Shown here: positions 30,124 to 40,479 of the stretch, piece by piece
How positions within the stretch are numbered: position 1 is the stretch's first letter
Layout: each line of letters starts with the position of its first letter
Assembly: GCA_905479975.1 (NCBI GenBank)
Contig: CAJQOS010000053.1
Span: 1-64,000 of the forward strand
DNA length: 64,000 bases
From: an uncultured Puniceicoccaceae bacterium
Lineage (GTDB): Bacteria; Verrucomicrobiota; Verrucomicrobiia; Opitutales; Coraliomargaritaceae
Reading direction: 5' to 3'
Made by a program: the position numbers and the translations under genes
Notes under the pieces: generated by a model
What the model was told of the DNA's origin: nothing
The model's input: the letters and a program-made list of their open reading frames with translations, nothing else
The model's database searches: none

Positions 30124-31362
30124 CTACCTATCGCATTCACCCATCACAAAGTCGAGCGATCCAAGGATCACAGTGATGTCGGTCAAATAGTGGCCAGGAA
30201 TCAGTTTATCGAGGATACTGAGGTTACAGAAAGACGGCCCACGAACCTTCAAACGATATGGCACACCCCCACCCTTCGAAGCGATAAAGAAGCCGAGCGC
30301 ACCCTTCGGGTTTTCAGCTTCGAAATACGCCTCACCGGCAGGAATCTGCGGACCTTCGGTCGTAATCATGAAGTTCTGAATCAATTCTTCCATGCTGGTC
30401 AGCACTTTCGACTTTTGCGGAGCGAAGATCTTCTTCGCATCCTCGGCATAGTAAGAACCTTCAGGAAATTTATCGATACACTGGCGAATGATTCCAACAC
30501 TCTGGCGAATCTCCTCCGCACGCATCAAATAGCGGTCGTAGCAGTCACCGTTGGTGCCGATCGGCACGTCAAAATCGTAATTCTCATAGCCGAGATACGG
30601 TTTGTCCTTACGAAGGTCTAAATCAATACCACAAGCGCGGAGATTTGGCCCAGTCAGACCGTAAGATAACGCGTCCTCCTTAGAGATTGCACCGATACCG
30701 ACGGTGCGATCCATGAAAATGCGGTTACGAGTCAGAAGCTTATCCACCTGATCGAGCACTGGCAGCACGCCCTTACAGAAATCAAGCACACGGCCAAGCC
30801 AGCCTTCAGGAATGTCGCGAGCGACACCGCCGATACGTGTGTAACTGGTAGTGAAACGTGCGCCGGTCAATTCTTCGAACAAAGTGTAGAGCTTTTCACG
30901 TTCCGTGAAAGTATACATGAACACCGTCCATGCGCCCGCATCCATGCCGTAAACTCCAACCCCCAATAGGTGCGAAGAGACACGCGCCAACTCGCAGCAA
31001 AGCAAACGAATCGCTTGGCAACGCTCAGGCACTTCGAGGTTCGCCAACTTCTCAACTGTCATCGCATAAGCGACGTTATTGGAAAGCGGTGCAATGTAGT
31101 CCAACCGGTCTGTATACGGCACGAACTGGTTATAAGTCATGTTCTCGGCAATTTTCTCGGTGCCGCGGTGCAGGTAGCCGATCACTGGCTCACACTTTTT
31201 AACGACATCGCCGTCGAGCTCCATCTTCAGGCGCAACACGCCGTGAGTGGTCGGGTGCGAAGGCCCGACGTTGAGCATCATGGTCTCGCCAGAGAGTTCG
31301 CCTTCGGCATCGCTTGCGCGCGCCCCGGCATCTCCGATTGAAATTTCTTTGGTAGTGGCCAT
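30124..31362 (-). CDS. nuoD: NADH-quinone oxidoreductase subunit D
   Basis: The 412-residue protein is the quinone-site subunit, related to [NiFe] hydrogenase large subunits. Motifs: NVGPSHPTTHGVLRLKMEL, GYLHRGTEKIAENMTYNQ, RVSSHLLGVGVYGMDAGAWT, and DFVMGECDR at the C-terminus. NuoC and NuoD are separate genes here. An AGAGGA ribosome site precedes the ATG. Confidence 0.96.
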   Translation of the reverse strand: MATTKEISIGDAGARASDAEGELSGETMMLNVGPSHPTTHGVLRLKMELDGDVVKKCEPVIGYLHRGTEKIAENMTYNQFVPYTDRLDYIAPLSNNVAYAMTVEKLANLEVPERCQAIRLLCCELARVSSHLLGVGVYGMDAGAWTVFMYTFTEREKLYTLFEELTGARFTTSYTRIGGVARDIPEGWLGRVLDFCKGVLPVLDQVDKLLTRNRIFMDRTVGIGAISKEDALSYGLTGPNLRACGIDLDLRKDKPYLGYENYDFDVPIGTNGDCYDRYLMRAEEIRQSVGIIRQCIDKFPEGSYYAEDAKKIFAPQKSKVLTSMEELIQNFMITTEGPQIPAGEAYFEAENPKGALGFFIASKGGGVPYRLKVRGPSFCNLSILDKLIPGHYLTDITVILGSLDFVMGECDR

Positions 31363-31375
31363 TTAAAAAATCCTC

Positions 31376-31993
31376 TTATTTCCCGCAGGGTTTTACCTTC
31401 TTCTCGTTCCAGCTCTGATCCTTCGCGCTTGGCTCGGTCTGGCTCATCGGCCCATCAGCGGACGAGACGAACGGACCGCCCATCATCGGCGCAGGCAATA
31501 CAGACGCACCAGTGGTTTCGGCGACATCAGCAGCCGGAAGCGGCACTTCAATACCCGCCAATGGGAAATCTTTACGCAGTGGATGATACGGATACTCATC
31601 CCACATCAAAATACGTGTCAGATCAGGGTGTGCTTCGTAGCGAATACCCATCAAATCGTATGTCTCACGCTCGTGCCAATTCGCCGAAGCAAAAAGACCA
31701 CACAGCGAAGGCAGCGATGGATTGATGTCATCCGCGCAATCGGCAGCCACACGAAGATACTCGTGCTTCGTCGTCGAAAGAAAATGGTAGATTCCGGTAA
31801 ACCTTGGACTCTGCGCATCCCAATCGATCGCAGTGACATCAACCAACATATCGTAGCCAAAGTCATCGCGTAGCGCCGTGCACAGCTCGATCAGCTGATC
31901 CGCAGGGCAGTTCAAAGCGGTATGGTCCGAAGACTCGCGCTCTGTGAGAGTTTCAAAACGCTCCTTTAGTAGAGCCAAATCACTGGTAATCAT
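31376..31993 (-). CDS. nuoC: NADH-quinone oxidoreductase subunit C
   Basis: The 205-residue peripheral-arm subunit shows the family signature FASANWHERETYDLMGIRYE followed by HPDLTRILMWDEYPYHPLRKDFPL. The C-terminal 50 residues are an Ala/Pro/Ser-rich extension without known motif. Confidence 0.95.
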   Translation of the reverse strand: MITSDLALLKERFETLTERESSDHTALNCPADQLIELCTALRDDFGYDMLVDVTAIDWDAQSPRFTGIYHFLSTTKHEYLRVAADCADDINPSLPSLCGLFASANWHERETYDLMGIRYEAHPDLTRILMWDEYPYHPLRKDFPLAGIEVPLPAADVAETTGASVLPAPMMGGPFVSSADGPMSQTEPSAKDQSWNEKKVKPCGK

Positions 31994-31996
31994 AGC

Positions 31997-32560
31997 TTAA
32001 CTTTCCTTCGCAGCTCCGGCCAATTCCGCAGAATCCGCCTTTTTAGGGATCAAGTTCTTTACCGAACGCTCGGTGCCGATCTTGTCTTGCAATTTAATCA
32101 TCGCATCCAGCAATGCCTCCGGACGCGGAGGACAACCACTGATATAAACATCTACTGGGATAATGTTATCCACGCCTTGCAGCGTCGCATACGAGCGATA
32201 CATACCGCCTGTGCTCGCACAAGCGCCCATCGCCACGACCCATTTCGGCTCGGCCATCTGGTCGTAAATACGACGCACCACTTCTGCCATCTTGTAAGTC
32301 ACCGTGCCCGCAACGATCATGCAATCTGCCTGACGCGGCGAGAATCGCATGACTTCCATCCCGAATCGGGAGATGTCGAAGCGCGCACCACCGGCACCCA
32401 TGAGTTCGATCGCGCAACAAGCGAGGCCCATCGGCATCGGCCAGACCGAGTGCTTGCGAATCCAGTTAATTACAGCATCCGCCTGAGTGACAATGACTTC
32501 ACCCTCGACCTTACTATCATAAGCTATGGTTGTATTTTGCATGCTAATTGTGAGACCCAT
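31997..32560 (-). CDS. nuoB: NADH-quinone oxidoreductase subunit B
   Basis: The 187-residue subunit carries cluster N2, next to the quinone site. Ligands are in [18 protein letters not shown] and [11 protein letters not shown]. The start at 32560 (MGLTISMQN) has GGGAG 8 nt upstream; the internal Met at residue 7 is the alternative. This is the first gene of the operon: no nuoA precedes it, and the 197 bp to gdhA hold only the divergent promoters. Confidence 0.96.
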   Translation of the reverse strand: MGLTISMQNTTIAYDSKVEGEVIVTQADAVINWIRKHSVWPMPMGLACCAIELMGAGGARFDISRFGMEVMRFSPRQADCMIVAGTVTYKMAEVVRRIYDQMAEPKWVVAMGACASTGGMYRSYATLQGVDNIIPVDVYISGCPPRPEALLDAMIKLQDKIGTERSVKNLIPKKADSAELAGAAKES

Positions 32561-32757
32561 AAGTGGACTCCCTCAAAACGCTGAGACCCTAATTTTAAGC
32601 CTATCTCATGCAAGCTACAATTTGACTTAATCGTCACAAGAAGCGCCGCTACACACAAAAAAAACACCTCAAAGTCGTCAAAGGCCGTACAGATGCGGAC
32701 ATCTAAAGACAAATATATCCATCAAGCAGACTTGTCAGAACTTCCCAACGAGCTACC

Positions 32758-34092
32758 ATGATCCCCATGGAATCCTGCAATACCCAAGCCTGCCAATCCG
32801 CCCGTGAAATCTTCCACGAACTCGAAGAATACTACGACGACCACAATCTCTACTTCCAGACCATTGGCTCCGTGCTCGAAGCGGCAACTGCGCTGAATGT
32901 GCCCCATCGGCTGAAACTCATCCTCACTCAGCCGAAGAACGAAATCATGGTGCACTTCCCTGTCCAAATGGACGATGGCACTTGGCAACTATTCAAAGGC
33001 TACCGCGTGCAACACAACAACGTGCTCGGCCCCTACAAGGGCGGCATTCGCTATCACCCCGAGGTCAAGCTCGACGAGGTCAAGACGCTCTCCCTATTAA
33101 TGACCATGAAGTGCGCCCTCGCCCGCCTCCCCTTTGGTGGAGCCAAAGGCGCGCTCAAAATCGACCCGCGTGGCGTCAGCCAACACGAGCTCATGCGCGT
33201 CACCCGCCGACTCACCGCAGCACTCGGCGAAAACATCGGCCCCGACTACGACATCCCTGCACCCGACGTCGGCACCAACTCTCAAGTCATGGCTTGGATG
33301 GCCGACACGTATATCAACTTCTCCGGCTCATCCCATAAAGTGACCGCTCGCAGCGTCGTCACTGGCAAGCCGCTGGAATTCGGCGGATCTGCAGGTCGCG
33401 ACAAAGCCACTGGGCAAGGCCTCGTCTATGTGCTCGACGCTCTACTCCCCGACATGGGCATCAAACTCAACGAATCCACTTGCAGCCTGATCGGTTATGG
33501 GAACGTCGGCTCCTGGACCGCACGCCTCCTCCAGCAACGCGGCACCACACTCAAAGCAGTCATGGATCATACCGGTGCGATTTTCAACGAAGCAGGCATC
33601 GACGCCGAAGCCCTCGCCCAGCACGTGCAAACCACCGGCGGGGTCAAAGACTACGCCGAGGCTCAAGCCATCAGCAACGAAACCTTCTACGCCACCCCCG
33701 TCGATCTCTTCATCCCCGCCGCGCTCGAACAAATGGTCGACCTCGAACACGCCAAGCACATTCAGTGCAAAGTGCTGGTCGAAGGCGCGAATGCCCCCAC
33801 CACGCCACACGCCGAGCGCTACCTACTCGACAAAGGCGTCGAAGTGCTACCCGCCATCCTGTGCAACGCCGGTGGCGTCACCGTCAGTTATTTTGAGTGG
33901 AAACAAAACCGCCAATCCGAGACATGGGACGAAGAACTCGTCGATGAACGCCTCAAAAAGACCATGACCCGCTCCGCCGAGCGCGTGCTAGCGATGGCCA
34001 AGCAGCTCGACTGCAACATGCGCATCGCGTCCTACGCCTCCGCGATTGAACACATTAATAAAGTCTACGACCTCCGCGGCGTCTTCCCATAA
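32758..34092 (+). CDS. gdhA: Glutamate dehydrogenase
   Basis: The 444-residue hexameric-type enzyme interconverts glutamate with 2-oxoglutarate and ammonium. Motifs: GYRVQHNNVLGPYKGGIRYHP (the substrate region; catalytic Lys in PFGGAKGAL), PAPDVGTN, and the nucleotide-binding GYGNVGSWTA in the Rossmann domain. NTPTTPHA-type GANAPTTPHAE is typical. The start has two close ATGs (MIPMES). It is transcribed divergently from nuoB. A hairpin array follows the stop. Confidence 0.96.
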   Translation: MIPMESCNTQACQSAREIFHELEEYYDDHNLYFQTIGSVLEAATALNVPHRLKLILTQPKNEIMVHFPVQMDDGTWQLFKGYRVQHNNVLGPYKGGIRYHPEVKLDEVKTLSLLMTMKCALARLPFGGAKGALKIDPRGVSQHELMRVTRRLTAALGENIGPDYDIPAPDVGTNSQVMAWMADTYINFSGSSHKVTARSVVTGKPLEFGGSAGRDKATGQGLVYVLDALLPDMGIKLNESTCSLIGYGNVGSWTARLLQQRGTTLKAVMDHTGAIFNEAGIDAEALAQHVQTTGGVKDYAEAQAISNETFYATPVDLFIPAALEQMVDLEHAKHIQCKVLVEGANAPTTPHAERYLLDKGVEVLPAILCNAGGVTVSYFEWKQNRQSETWDEELVDERLKKTMTRSAERVLAMAKQLDCNMRIASYASAIEHINKVYDLRGVFP

Positions 34093-34562
34093 TTCTGCAG
34101 AGCCGAATGATGGGAGTGATCCGACCTGCGGTCGAGTGATGCCTTCGGCAAATGAGAGTGATGAGTGACAGGAGGATGGACACTCTGGTCCATCTACAGT
34201 GCCCGGCGTTGAACCTTTCATGTTGAGCGTTCATTCAATCGGTCACGGCATCCTCTGGAACGTCACAAAAATTTGATCCAACTACGGTAATGACAACGAA
34301 TGAGCCGGAAGTTTGCATACGTGCGGCTTCGCCGCGCTAAGGCATTGACAGCGCCGAATTTGTCCTTCAAATCCTTACACATCGTTTACATAGCACGCGT
34401 AGCCCAGAGCTCGCAACGAAGCGGACCCGGCGTCCACCTGAGAGCTTAAACAGCGATACACTCTCTTAATCTTCGGATATCTATCTGTAGATTTACGCGA
34501 AGTAGAACACCACGTGTTCGACACTTTCAAAGACTAATACTAGCCATCCGTGGCCGCTCAAC
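34093..34562. other. Intergenic region between gdhA and rho
   Basis: The 470-bp stretch has no supported gene. The first 120 bp hold the AGTGAY-punctuated hairpin array (34115-34208). A small hairpin GCGGCTTCGCCGC lies at about 34323-34335, followed by TTGACA at 34345-34350 without a convincing -10 box at normal spacing. The rest is presumably the rho leader and promoter region; many bacteria regulate rho by early termination in its leader, but no such structure was established here. Confidence 0.5.
34115..34208 (+). repeat. Hairpin array with AGTGAT/C spacers after gdhA
   Basis: The order is AGTGAT (34115), hairpin CGACCTGCGGTCG, AGTGAT (34135), hairpin GCCTTCGGC, AGTGAT (34157), AGTGAC (34164), then AGGAGGATGGACACTCTGG with stem ATGGAC/GTCCAT and AGTGCCCGGC. 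The same spacer and hairpin design recurs after rho at 35709-35818. The GGATGGACACTC module recurs inside the element at 52877-53034. Confidence 0.7.
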
Positions 34563-35708
34563 ATGAGTAACGAAGAAACAACCAAGGAAGCACCTAAGGA
34601 CAATCTAATCGCAGTATCCGGCATTCTGGAAATCCTGCCGAACAAGACTGGCCAACTGCTCGACCCTGCCCGCAACGGCAAGACACGCCCGACTGATCCC
34701 TTCGTACCGACAGAGCTGATCAAGCGCTTCCGCCTGAAAAAAGGTCACTTCATCGAAGGCAACGCCATCAGTAACCCGCGCTTCCCAAACCCCAAGGTTC
34801 GCTTCATCGACACCGTCGATGGTGCCACCATGGAAGAGCGCAAAGGCCGCTACACTTTCCAACAGATGGTCTCCATCGCGCCCGACGAGCAAATCAAGCT
34901 TGCCGCCAAGGACGGCCGACTCACCACCCGCATCATGGATCTCTTCTGCCCGATCGGCAAAGGCACCCGCGGACTGATCGTCGCTCCACCTCGCACCGGT
35001 AAGACCACGATTCTGCACGACATCGCTCACGGTGTTAAAGAAAATCACCCCGAGTGCCACCTCGTCGTGCTCCTCGTCGATGAGCGCCCTGAAGAAGTCA
35101 CCGACTTCAAGCGCAGCGTCGATGCCGAGATCTACGCATCCTCCAACGACGAAGAGATTACCAATCACACACGCCTCGCCGAAATCGCAATCGAGCGCGC
35201 CAAACATCTCGTCGAAGCGGGCAAGGACGTCGTCCTACTGCTCGACTCCATCACACGCCTCTCCCGTGCCTACAACGCCGCGACCGGCAAAGGTGGCCGC
35301 ACGATGAGCGGTGGCCTCGACAGCCGCGCCCTCGAAAAACCGCGTCAATTTTTCTCCGCCGCCCGTAATTGCGAAGAAGGCGGCAGTCTCACAATTATTG
35401 CTACTGCCCTCGTGCAGACCGGCAGTAAGATGGACGACCTTATTTTCCAGGAATTCAAAGGCACCGGTAATATGGAAATGGTGCTCGACCGCAAAGCCGC
35501 CGAGCTACGTCTCTGGCCTGCGATCAACCTCAACGCCTCCGGCACCCGTAAGGAAGAACTGATCCTCTCGGGTAAATATCTCGAAGGCGCTCAATTCCTG
35601 CGCCGCGCACTCGCCGGCCAAAAGATCGAAGATGCCGCCGAGATCATGATCGAACGCTTCAGCCTGACCAAGAACAACGACGAGTTCATCAAACTACTTG
35701 ACCGCTAA
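34563..35708 (+). CDS. rho: Transcription termination factor Rho
   Basis: The 381-residue RNA-dependent ATPase helicase releases transcripts. The primary RNA-binding (cold-shock-like) domain is at about residues 15-90: [14 protein letters not shown], then [14 protein letters not shown]. The ATPase core holds the Walker [40 protein letters not shown], the Q loop [11 protein letters not shown] and the R-loop region [19 protein letters not shown]. At 381 residues it is shorter than the usual 410-420 and has little of the N-terminal helix bundle. No ribosome site is obvious before the ATG. Confidence 0.95.
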   Translation: MSNEETTKEAPKDNLIAVSGILEILPNKTGQLLDPARNGKTRPTDPFVPTELIKRFRLKKGHFIEGNAISNPRFPNPKVRFIDTVDGATMEERKGRYTFQQMVSIAPDEQIKLAAKDGRLTTRIMDLFCPIGKGTRGLIVAPPRTGKTTILHDIAHGVKENHPECHLVVLLVDERPEEVTDFKRSVDAEIYASSNDEEITNHTRLAEIAIERAKHLVEAGKDVVLLLDSITRLSRAYNAATGKGGRTMSGGLDSRALEKPRQFFSAARNCEEGGSLTIIATALVQTGSKMDDLIFQEFKGTGNMEMVLDRKAAELRLWPAINLNASGTRKEELILSGKYLEGAQFLRRALAGQKIEDAAEIMIERFSLTKNNDEFIKLLDR

Positions 35709-35818
35709 GGGCGGCAACGCCGCCCAGTGATTCGCCTTCGGCGAGTGATAGTGAGCAGTGACACAGACATTTCTGTCTGTTCCAGCGTATAGTGACAGGC
35801 AGAAATGCCTGTATCACG
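35709..35818 (+). repeat. Hairpin array with AGTGAY spacers after rho
   Basis: Directly after the rho stop comes the perfect hairpin GGGCGGCAACGCCGCCC. It is followed by AGTGAT, hairpin TCGCCTTCGGCGA, AGTGAT, AGTGAG, AGTGAC, hairpin ACAGACATTTCTGTCTGT, a 10-nt gap, AGTGAC, and hairpin CAGGCAGAAATGCCTG ending in TATCACG. No T run follows any stem, so these are not ordinary terminators. The last two hairpins are inverted copies of one another's family (see 1858-1883). Confidence 0.75.
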
Positions 35819-35838
35819 TCGATCCGCCCTCACCCGAC

Positions 35839-36783
35839 CTAAGGTTGGCTGGTGTGCACCTGCCCCATCCGCTCAACCAACGCATCGCCTTGCGGCAAGC
35901 TCGGCGTCAACGCTTCCAACCTGTTCCACGCATAGACAGTGGCGCGGCGCGCGCAGTCTTCCGACGACTCCCCGAGCGACTGCCCCTGTAAGTAGCCCGC
36001 AAGCAACGAATCGCCCGCACCCACCGTGCTGACGACCTTGACCTCCGGCGCGCACGCCAGCAGCTCCGAGTCCTCAGAAAGGAACAACGCGCCCTCGCCG
36101 CCCATTGATACGATCAAATTCGGAATACGCTCGCGCCGCAGCTTCCGCGCCGCAGGCAAAATTGCAGCCGAATCTTTCAATTCGACGCCAAGCAGCTCCG
36201 CCAGCTCGTGCTCGTTCGGCTTCGCCAAATCCACACCGGCCTCCACCGCAGCGGCCAAGGCCGCACCACTCGAATCCACCGCAATCTTCGCACCCGCGCC
36301 GCGTAACGCTCGAATCAAATCGGCCACAAACACAGGCTCCACGCCCACAGGCAAACTCCCCGCGATCACGAACCAGCTCCCCGGCTCAGCCAGCGCAACC
36401 AACTGTGCCAGCAGCGCATCACACTGCCCCGCCGTCGGCACGGCTCCGGGCAGATTCAAATCCGTCGTATCATTGGCCTGCGTATCCAATATCTTAATAC
36501 CCGTGCGCGTCTCACCCGCCACACGCACAAACGCATCCCGCAAACCATACGCCTGAAAGTGCTCCTCGAAAATCACCGCGTTACTCTCTCCAAGAAACCC
36601 GGAGACCGTCACCGACGCACCGCCAAGTGCCAGCATCGTGCCGACGTTCACGCCCTTGCCGGCCGCTTGGCGATGCGAGCGCTGCACCCGATGCACCGCA
36701 CCCGGAATTAGCCGATCAACAAACACCGTCTGATCGATCGCAGGATTTAAAGTAACAGTAATGATAGTAGGTTGCTCAGCCAT
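35839..36783 (-). CDS. PfkB-family sugar-phosphate kinase, 1-phosphofructokinase type
   Basis: The protein has about 314 residues from the ATG at 36783. Motifs: TVTLNPAIDQTVFVDRL (1-phosphofructokinase/tagatose-6-phosphate kinase N-terminus), AAGKGVNVGTMLALGG (PfkB signature 1), KPNEHELAELLG, and the catalytic VVSTVGAGDSLLAGYL (signature 2, Asp base). The enzyme would phosphorylate fructose-1-phosphate or a related sugar phosphate. No PTS or fructose operon is next to it. An upstream start at 36861 would add 26 unsupported residues. Confidence 0.9.
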   Translation of the reverse strand: MAEQPTIITVTLNPAIDQTVFVDRLIPGAVHRVQRSHRQAAGKGVNVGTMLALGGASVTVSGFLGESNAVIFEEHFQAYGLRDAFVRVAGETRTGIKILDTQANDTTDLNLPGAVPTAGQCDALLAQLVALAEPGSWFVIAGSLPVGVEPVFVADLIRALRGAGAKIAVDSSGAALAAAVEAGVDLAKPNEHELAELLGVELKDSAAILPAARKLRRERIPNLIVSMGGEGALFLSEDSELLACAPEVKVVSTVGAGDSLLAGYLQGQSLGESSEDCARRATVYAWNRLEALTPSLPQGDALVERMGQVHTSQP

Positions 36784-36878
36784 AATAGCCACAAAAGCTA
36801 AGCACCCTCCCGCATCTCGCAACCCATCTTTATGAAACGCTCGACCTACGGCAAAGTTCATGATCTAACAGACGAATT

Positions 36879-38297
36879 ATGGCCGCCACATCTAAAATCC
36901 TCGAACGCACTTGGGACCGCCTCAAAGCGCACTATTCCCAACTCACTCCCTGCGGCGCATGGAGCCGCGCCTATCGTCGCATCTTGGGCCGCACCTATCG
37001 CTTTCTCATTCCCGTCGGCAGCCGCGTGCTGGAAGTCGGCTGTGGCTCGGGCGAACTGCTCCAACACCTGCCCGACCGTACGCTCTCGGGACTCGACCTC
37101 GTCGAAGAACAAGTCGACGCCGCGAAACAACGTCTCCCCGAAGCACAATTCTCCTGTGCTGCCGGCGAAACCGCCACCTTCAGCCAAACTTACGACACTC
37201 TGCTCCTCTCCGACACGCTCAATGAAGCAGCCGATGCCCAACAACTCCTGCAAAACCTCCACCACGCGGCGACACCGGAAACCCGCCTGGTGCTGAATAT
37301 CCATAACACCCTCTGGCGCCCAATTCTCGGACTCAGCGCTGCCCTAGGCCTCAAACCGAAACGCCCGCAGCAAAATTGGCTCTCGACCGACGACCTGCAT
37401 AACTTACTCGACCTCTCCGGCTGGGAAATGGTGCGCTCCGACGCACGCATCCTCATCCCGCACGAGCTCTGCGGCCTCGGCAGCCTGATCAATAAATTCA
37501 TCGCCCCCCTCATTCCCTTCGCCTGCCTAAGCCTCTTCTTTGTCGCTCGCCCGAAGCCGACACCCAAACCGGCCGACAGCCTCACCGTCACCGTCATCAT
37601 ACCGGCTCGTAACGAACAAGGTAATATTGAAGCAGCCATCCAGCGCACCCCCGACATGGGGAAAGCCACCGAAATCATTTTCGTCGAAGGCAACTCCCAG
37701 GACGACACGTGGGACACCATTCAAGCCGCCATCAAGAATCACCCCGAGCGCAGCATCAAAGCCTACCAGCAACCCGGCAAAGGCAAAGGCGACGCCATGC
37801 GACTCGGCTATGAAAAAGCCACTGGCGATATCATCATGATCCTCGATGCCGACCTCACCGTGCCACCTGAAGATCTCCCTAAATTCTTCGAAGCGATTCA
37901 GCTCGGGCACTGCGAATTCGTCAACGGCGTGCGCCTCGTTTACCCGATGGAAGACGAGGCCATGCGCTTCCTCAACATGTGTGGCAATAAATTCTTCAGC
38001 ATGCTCTTCTCATGGCTGCTAAGCATGCCGATCAAAGACACGCTCTGCGGCACCAAAGTCTTCAGCAAGACACACTACGAACTGATCGAAGCCAACCGCA
38101 GCTACTTCGGCAACTTCGACCCCTTCGGCGATTTCGACCTAATCTTCGGTGCAGCCAAGCTGAATCTAAAGATTCGCGACCTGCCGATCCGCTACCAAAG
38201 CCGCACCTACGGCGAGCCACAAATCGACCGCTGGCGCGACGGCATGCTCCTCATCCGCATGGGCATCTTTGCCGCCCGCAAAATAAAATTCCTATAA
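36879..38297 (+). CDS. Fusion of SAM-dependent methyltransferase and GT2 glycosyltransferase
   Basis: In this 472-residue protein, residues about 1-220 form a class I methyltransferase ([39 protein letters not shown]). Residues 235-470 form a family 2 glycosyltransferase: [59 protein letters not shown] (DAD metal site), LCGTKVFSK and [10 protein letters not shown]. The GT2 half resembles dolichol/polyprenyl-phosphate mannosyltransferases. A hydrophobic stretch joins the halves ([17 protein letters not shown]). It probably acts on a lipid-linked sugar or a cell-surface glycan (inference). Its last 6 bp overlap the convergent downstream gene. Confidence 0.9.
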   Translation: MAATSKILERTWDRLKAHYSQLTPCGAWSRAYRRILGRTYRFLIPVGSRVLEVGCGSGELLQHLPDRTLSGLDLVEEQVDAAKQRLPEAQFSCAAGETATFSQTYDTLLLSDTLNEAADAQQLLQNLHHAATPETRLVLNIHNTLWRPILGLSAALGLKPKRPQQNWLSTDDLHNLLDLSGWEMVRSDARILIPHELCGLGSLINKFIAPLIPFACLSLFFVARPKPTPKPADSLTVTVIIPARNEQGNIEAAIQRTPDMGKATEIIFVEGNSQDDTWDTIQAAIKNHPERSIKAYQQPGKGKGDAMRLGYEKATGDIIMILDADLTVPPEDLPKFFEAIQLGHCEFVNGVRLVYPMEDEAMRFLNMCGNKFFSMLFSWLLSMPIKDTLCGTKVFSKTHYELIEANRSYFGNFDPFGDFDLIFGAAKLNLKIRDLPIRYQSRTYGEPQIDRWRDGMLLIRMGIFAARKIKFL

Positions 38298-40322
38298 TCC
38301 TGAAACTGGATTCAGCACCTCAGACAGCTCGTTCGTCGGCGGGAGGCATTGCGTCCCGATGCACACCTGATAGTCTGCAGCTTGCGTGTGGGTAGTCGTC
38401 TGAATGAACACTCGACGCCACGGTGTGGCTGCGAGTGCAGTCTGTAGTGGCTCCAGCGAAACTCCCGAGCGCACCTTGATCACAGCGATGCCGATGGCGT
38501 GCGAGGTGGCAGCTTCGAGCGCGTGAGCGACGCCAGCGGCGACCTTTTGCGCGTAGTCGGTAAAGGCTGGCAAGGTTGACCGCAGGGCTGCGTCGTAGCG
38601 CCCGTCGCCTGTAAGTGCGTAGAGTCCAGACAATGCGTGCAACAATGCAGCATTGCCCGAAGGTGTGGCATTGTCGAACCACTCCTTACGGCGCGCTACA
38701 GGCGTCTCGGTATCTTCTGCGGTAAAGAAAAAGCCTGCCGCATGCGGATCTTCGAAATAGCGTAGGGCACTATCAACGCAGCTTTGAGCACGCGCCTGAT
38801 ACGTCGCCGATGCGCCTGGTTCGATCACATCGATCTTCGACGCAATCGCCAAGAATGCCTCAGCGGCCAGCGCATAGTCGTGCAAGAAGCCATCCACCTG
38901 TGCACCGGAGCCTTCGTAGAAGACCGCTTTCAAGCGGAGTGCGCCGTCTTGCTCTTCGGTGAGTTCATCCCAAATAAAGTCCGCGGCCTTACGTGCGCGC
39001 TGCAACCACTCGGGACGGTTTAAATAAAATCCGGCGTCCGCCATCGAGCGGATCAACATACAATTCCACGCAGTGCTGACCTTGGTATCCTTGCCTGGGC
39101 GCACACGGTTGGCTTCGCGATACGCCAGTAATTTCTGACGTGCCGCTTTGAGTTGTTCGCGCACCGCAAAGTCGGCATCCACCAGCGCGGGATTGGAACT
39201 GCCATGCTCAAAATTGCCCTCGGCAGTAATATTATAGGCGAGACGAATCGCGCGGGCATCTTCAGTCGGCCCGAGCACGGAATCGATTTCTTCAGGTGTC
39301 CACACAGTGTAGCGCCCTTCTTCGTCCTCGCTGTCAGCATCCAGTGCGGCGTAGAAACCGCCAGACTCAGCGCTCATCTCACGCTCCAACCAGCCAATCG
39401 TTTCTTCGACGACTGCGGCGTAAAGCGGATCTTGATTATCCAACCAGCCGCGCGTGTAGGCATCGATCAGCAGTGCATTATCATAGAGCATCTTTTCGAA
39501 ATGCGGAATCAACCAATGCGGATCGACACTGTAACGAGCAAACCCACCACCAAACTGATCAAACAGCCCGCCATGCGCCATGGCGCGCAGCGTAGTGTGG
39601 CAAACGCTATCAATGCGCTCGCCGAGTTCCGGATCCGCATCGACCGCTGCGCTGCACCGAAGCGCGCGCAAGAAATTCAACGTCATCGAAGGCGGAAATT
39701 TCGGAGCACCGCCGAACCCGCCGTATTGATCGTCGTGCGTGCCGCAGATGCCATTGGCCGCAGCAATCAGCACTGTATTATCCCACGAATCCTGCGCGCC
39801 GCCAGTGCTGGCGGCCATGGTCGAAGCCATGATGTTTTTCTGAATCGCGTCAGCATTACCCTCCAACTCTTCGCGCGAGCGCTTGTAGTGATCGGAGATC
39901 CGCATCAACACCTGCGGCCATGGAATCAAGCCCTGCCCCCGATCTTCGGGCGGAAAATACGTGCCGCCAAAGAACGGGCGACCGTCAGGCAAGCAAAAGA
40001 CATTCAGCGGCCAGCCACCGGATTGCTGGATCATCTGCACCGCTTCCATATAAACCTGGTCGACATCAGGCCGCTCTTCGCGATCCACCTTCACGCAAAT
40101 GAAGTGCTGGTTCATCAGCTTGGCGATGTAGTCGCTCTCGAAACTTTCATGTGCCATCACATGACACCAATGACAGGCAGAGTAACCGATCGAAACGAGC
40201 AGTGGCTTGCCCGAGGCCTCGGCGGCAGCAAAAGCCTCGTCGCCCCAAGGATACCAATCCACAGGATTTTCGGCGTGTTGTTTTAGATAGAGACTATTCT
40301 CCTTAGAGAGACGATTTTGCAC
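38292..40322 (-). CDS. DUF255 thioredoxin-fold / glycan-epimerase-like protein (YyaL/SPATA20 family)
   Basis: The 676-residue protein begins [25 protein letters not shown] and has the redox motif CHWC (C50-C53) in [16 protein letters not shown]. These define the thioredoxin-like DUF255 domain. The rest is an (alpha/alpha)6-barrel like that of N-acylglucosamine 2-epimerases: [41 protein letters not shown] and [13 protein letters not shown]. The in vivo substrate of this widespread family is not settled. It is a single gene, convergent with the glycosyltransferase fusion. Confidence 0.92.
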   Translation of the reverse strand: MQNRLSKENSLYLKQHAENPVDWYPWGDEAFAAAEASGKPLLVSIGYSACHWCHVMAHESFESDYIAKLMNQHFICVKVDREERPDVDQVYMEAVQMIQQSGGWPLNVFCLPDGRPFFGGTYFPPEDRGQGLIPWPQVLMRISDHYKRSREELEGNADAIQKNIMASTMAASTGGAQDSWDNTVLIAAANGICGTHDDQYGGFGGAPKFPPSMTLNFLRALRCSAAVDADPELGERIDSVCHTTLRAMAHGGLFDQFGGGFARYSVDPHWLIPHFEKMLYDNALLIDAYTRGWLDNQDPLYAAVVEETIGWLEREMSAESGGFYAALDADSEDEEGRYTVWTPEEIDSVLGPTEDARAIRLAYNITAEGNFEHGSSNPALVDADFAVREQLKAARQKLLAYREANRVRPGKDTKVSTAWNCMLIRSMADAGFYLNRPEWLQRARKAADFIWDELTEEQDGALRLKAVFYEGSGAQVDGFLHDYALAAEAFLAIASKIDVIEPGASATYQARAQSCVDSALRYFEDPHAAGFFFTAEDTETPVARRKEWFDNATPSGNAALLHALSGLYALTGDGRYDAALRSTLPAFTDYAQKVAAGVAHALEAATSHAIGIAVIKVRSGVSLEPLQTALAATPWRRVFIQTTTHTQAADYQVCIGTQCLPPTNELSEVLNPVSGL

Positions 40323-40479
40323 TGGTTTGGTATGGTAGGTTAAAAGGTATCAAACAGGTCACCCTGCTCTTGATTTTCCCGAAATTATGCGAGATGCCTT
40401 CTAAGTAAACTTGTTAATGGATAAATTGTTTTGCAGCGTAGCTGTCCTGCTTCACAGAATGCAGGCTTTTCCACTTAAC

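Noticed and set aside
32524-32712. Possible small gene upstream of nuoB as a candidate nuoA
   Set aside because: The 62-residue frame overlaps the nuoB start, has no NuoA motif and only one hydrophobic patch.
34345-34373. Sigma-70 promoter for rho (TTGACA)
   Set aside because: A perfect -35 word exists, but no TATAAT-like word is at 16-18 bp, so it was not called.
35709-35725. Intrinsic terminator right after rho
   Set aside because: The hairpin is perfect but is followed by AGTGATTCG and not a T run; it was placed in the hairpin array instead.
39153-40286. Plus-strand reading frame (377 codons) opposite the DUF255 gene
   Set aside because: Shadow of a conserved coding gene; composition and lack of motifs show it is not a gene.
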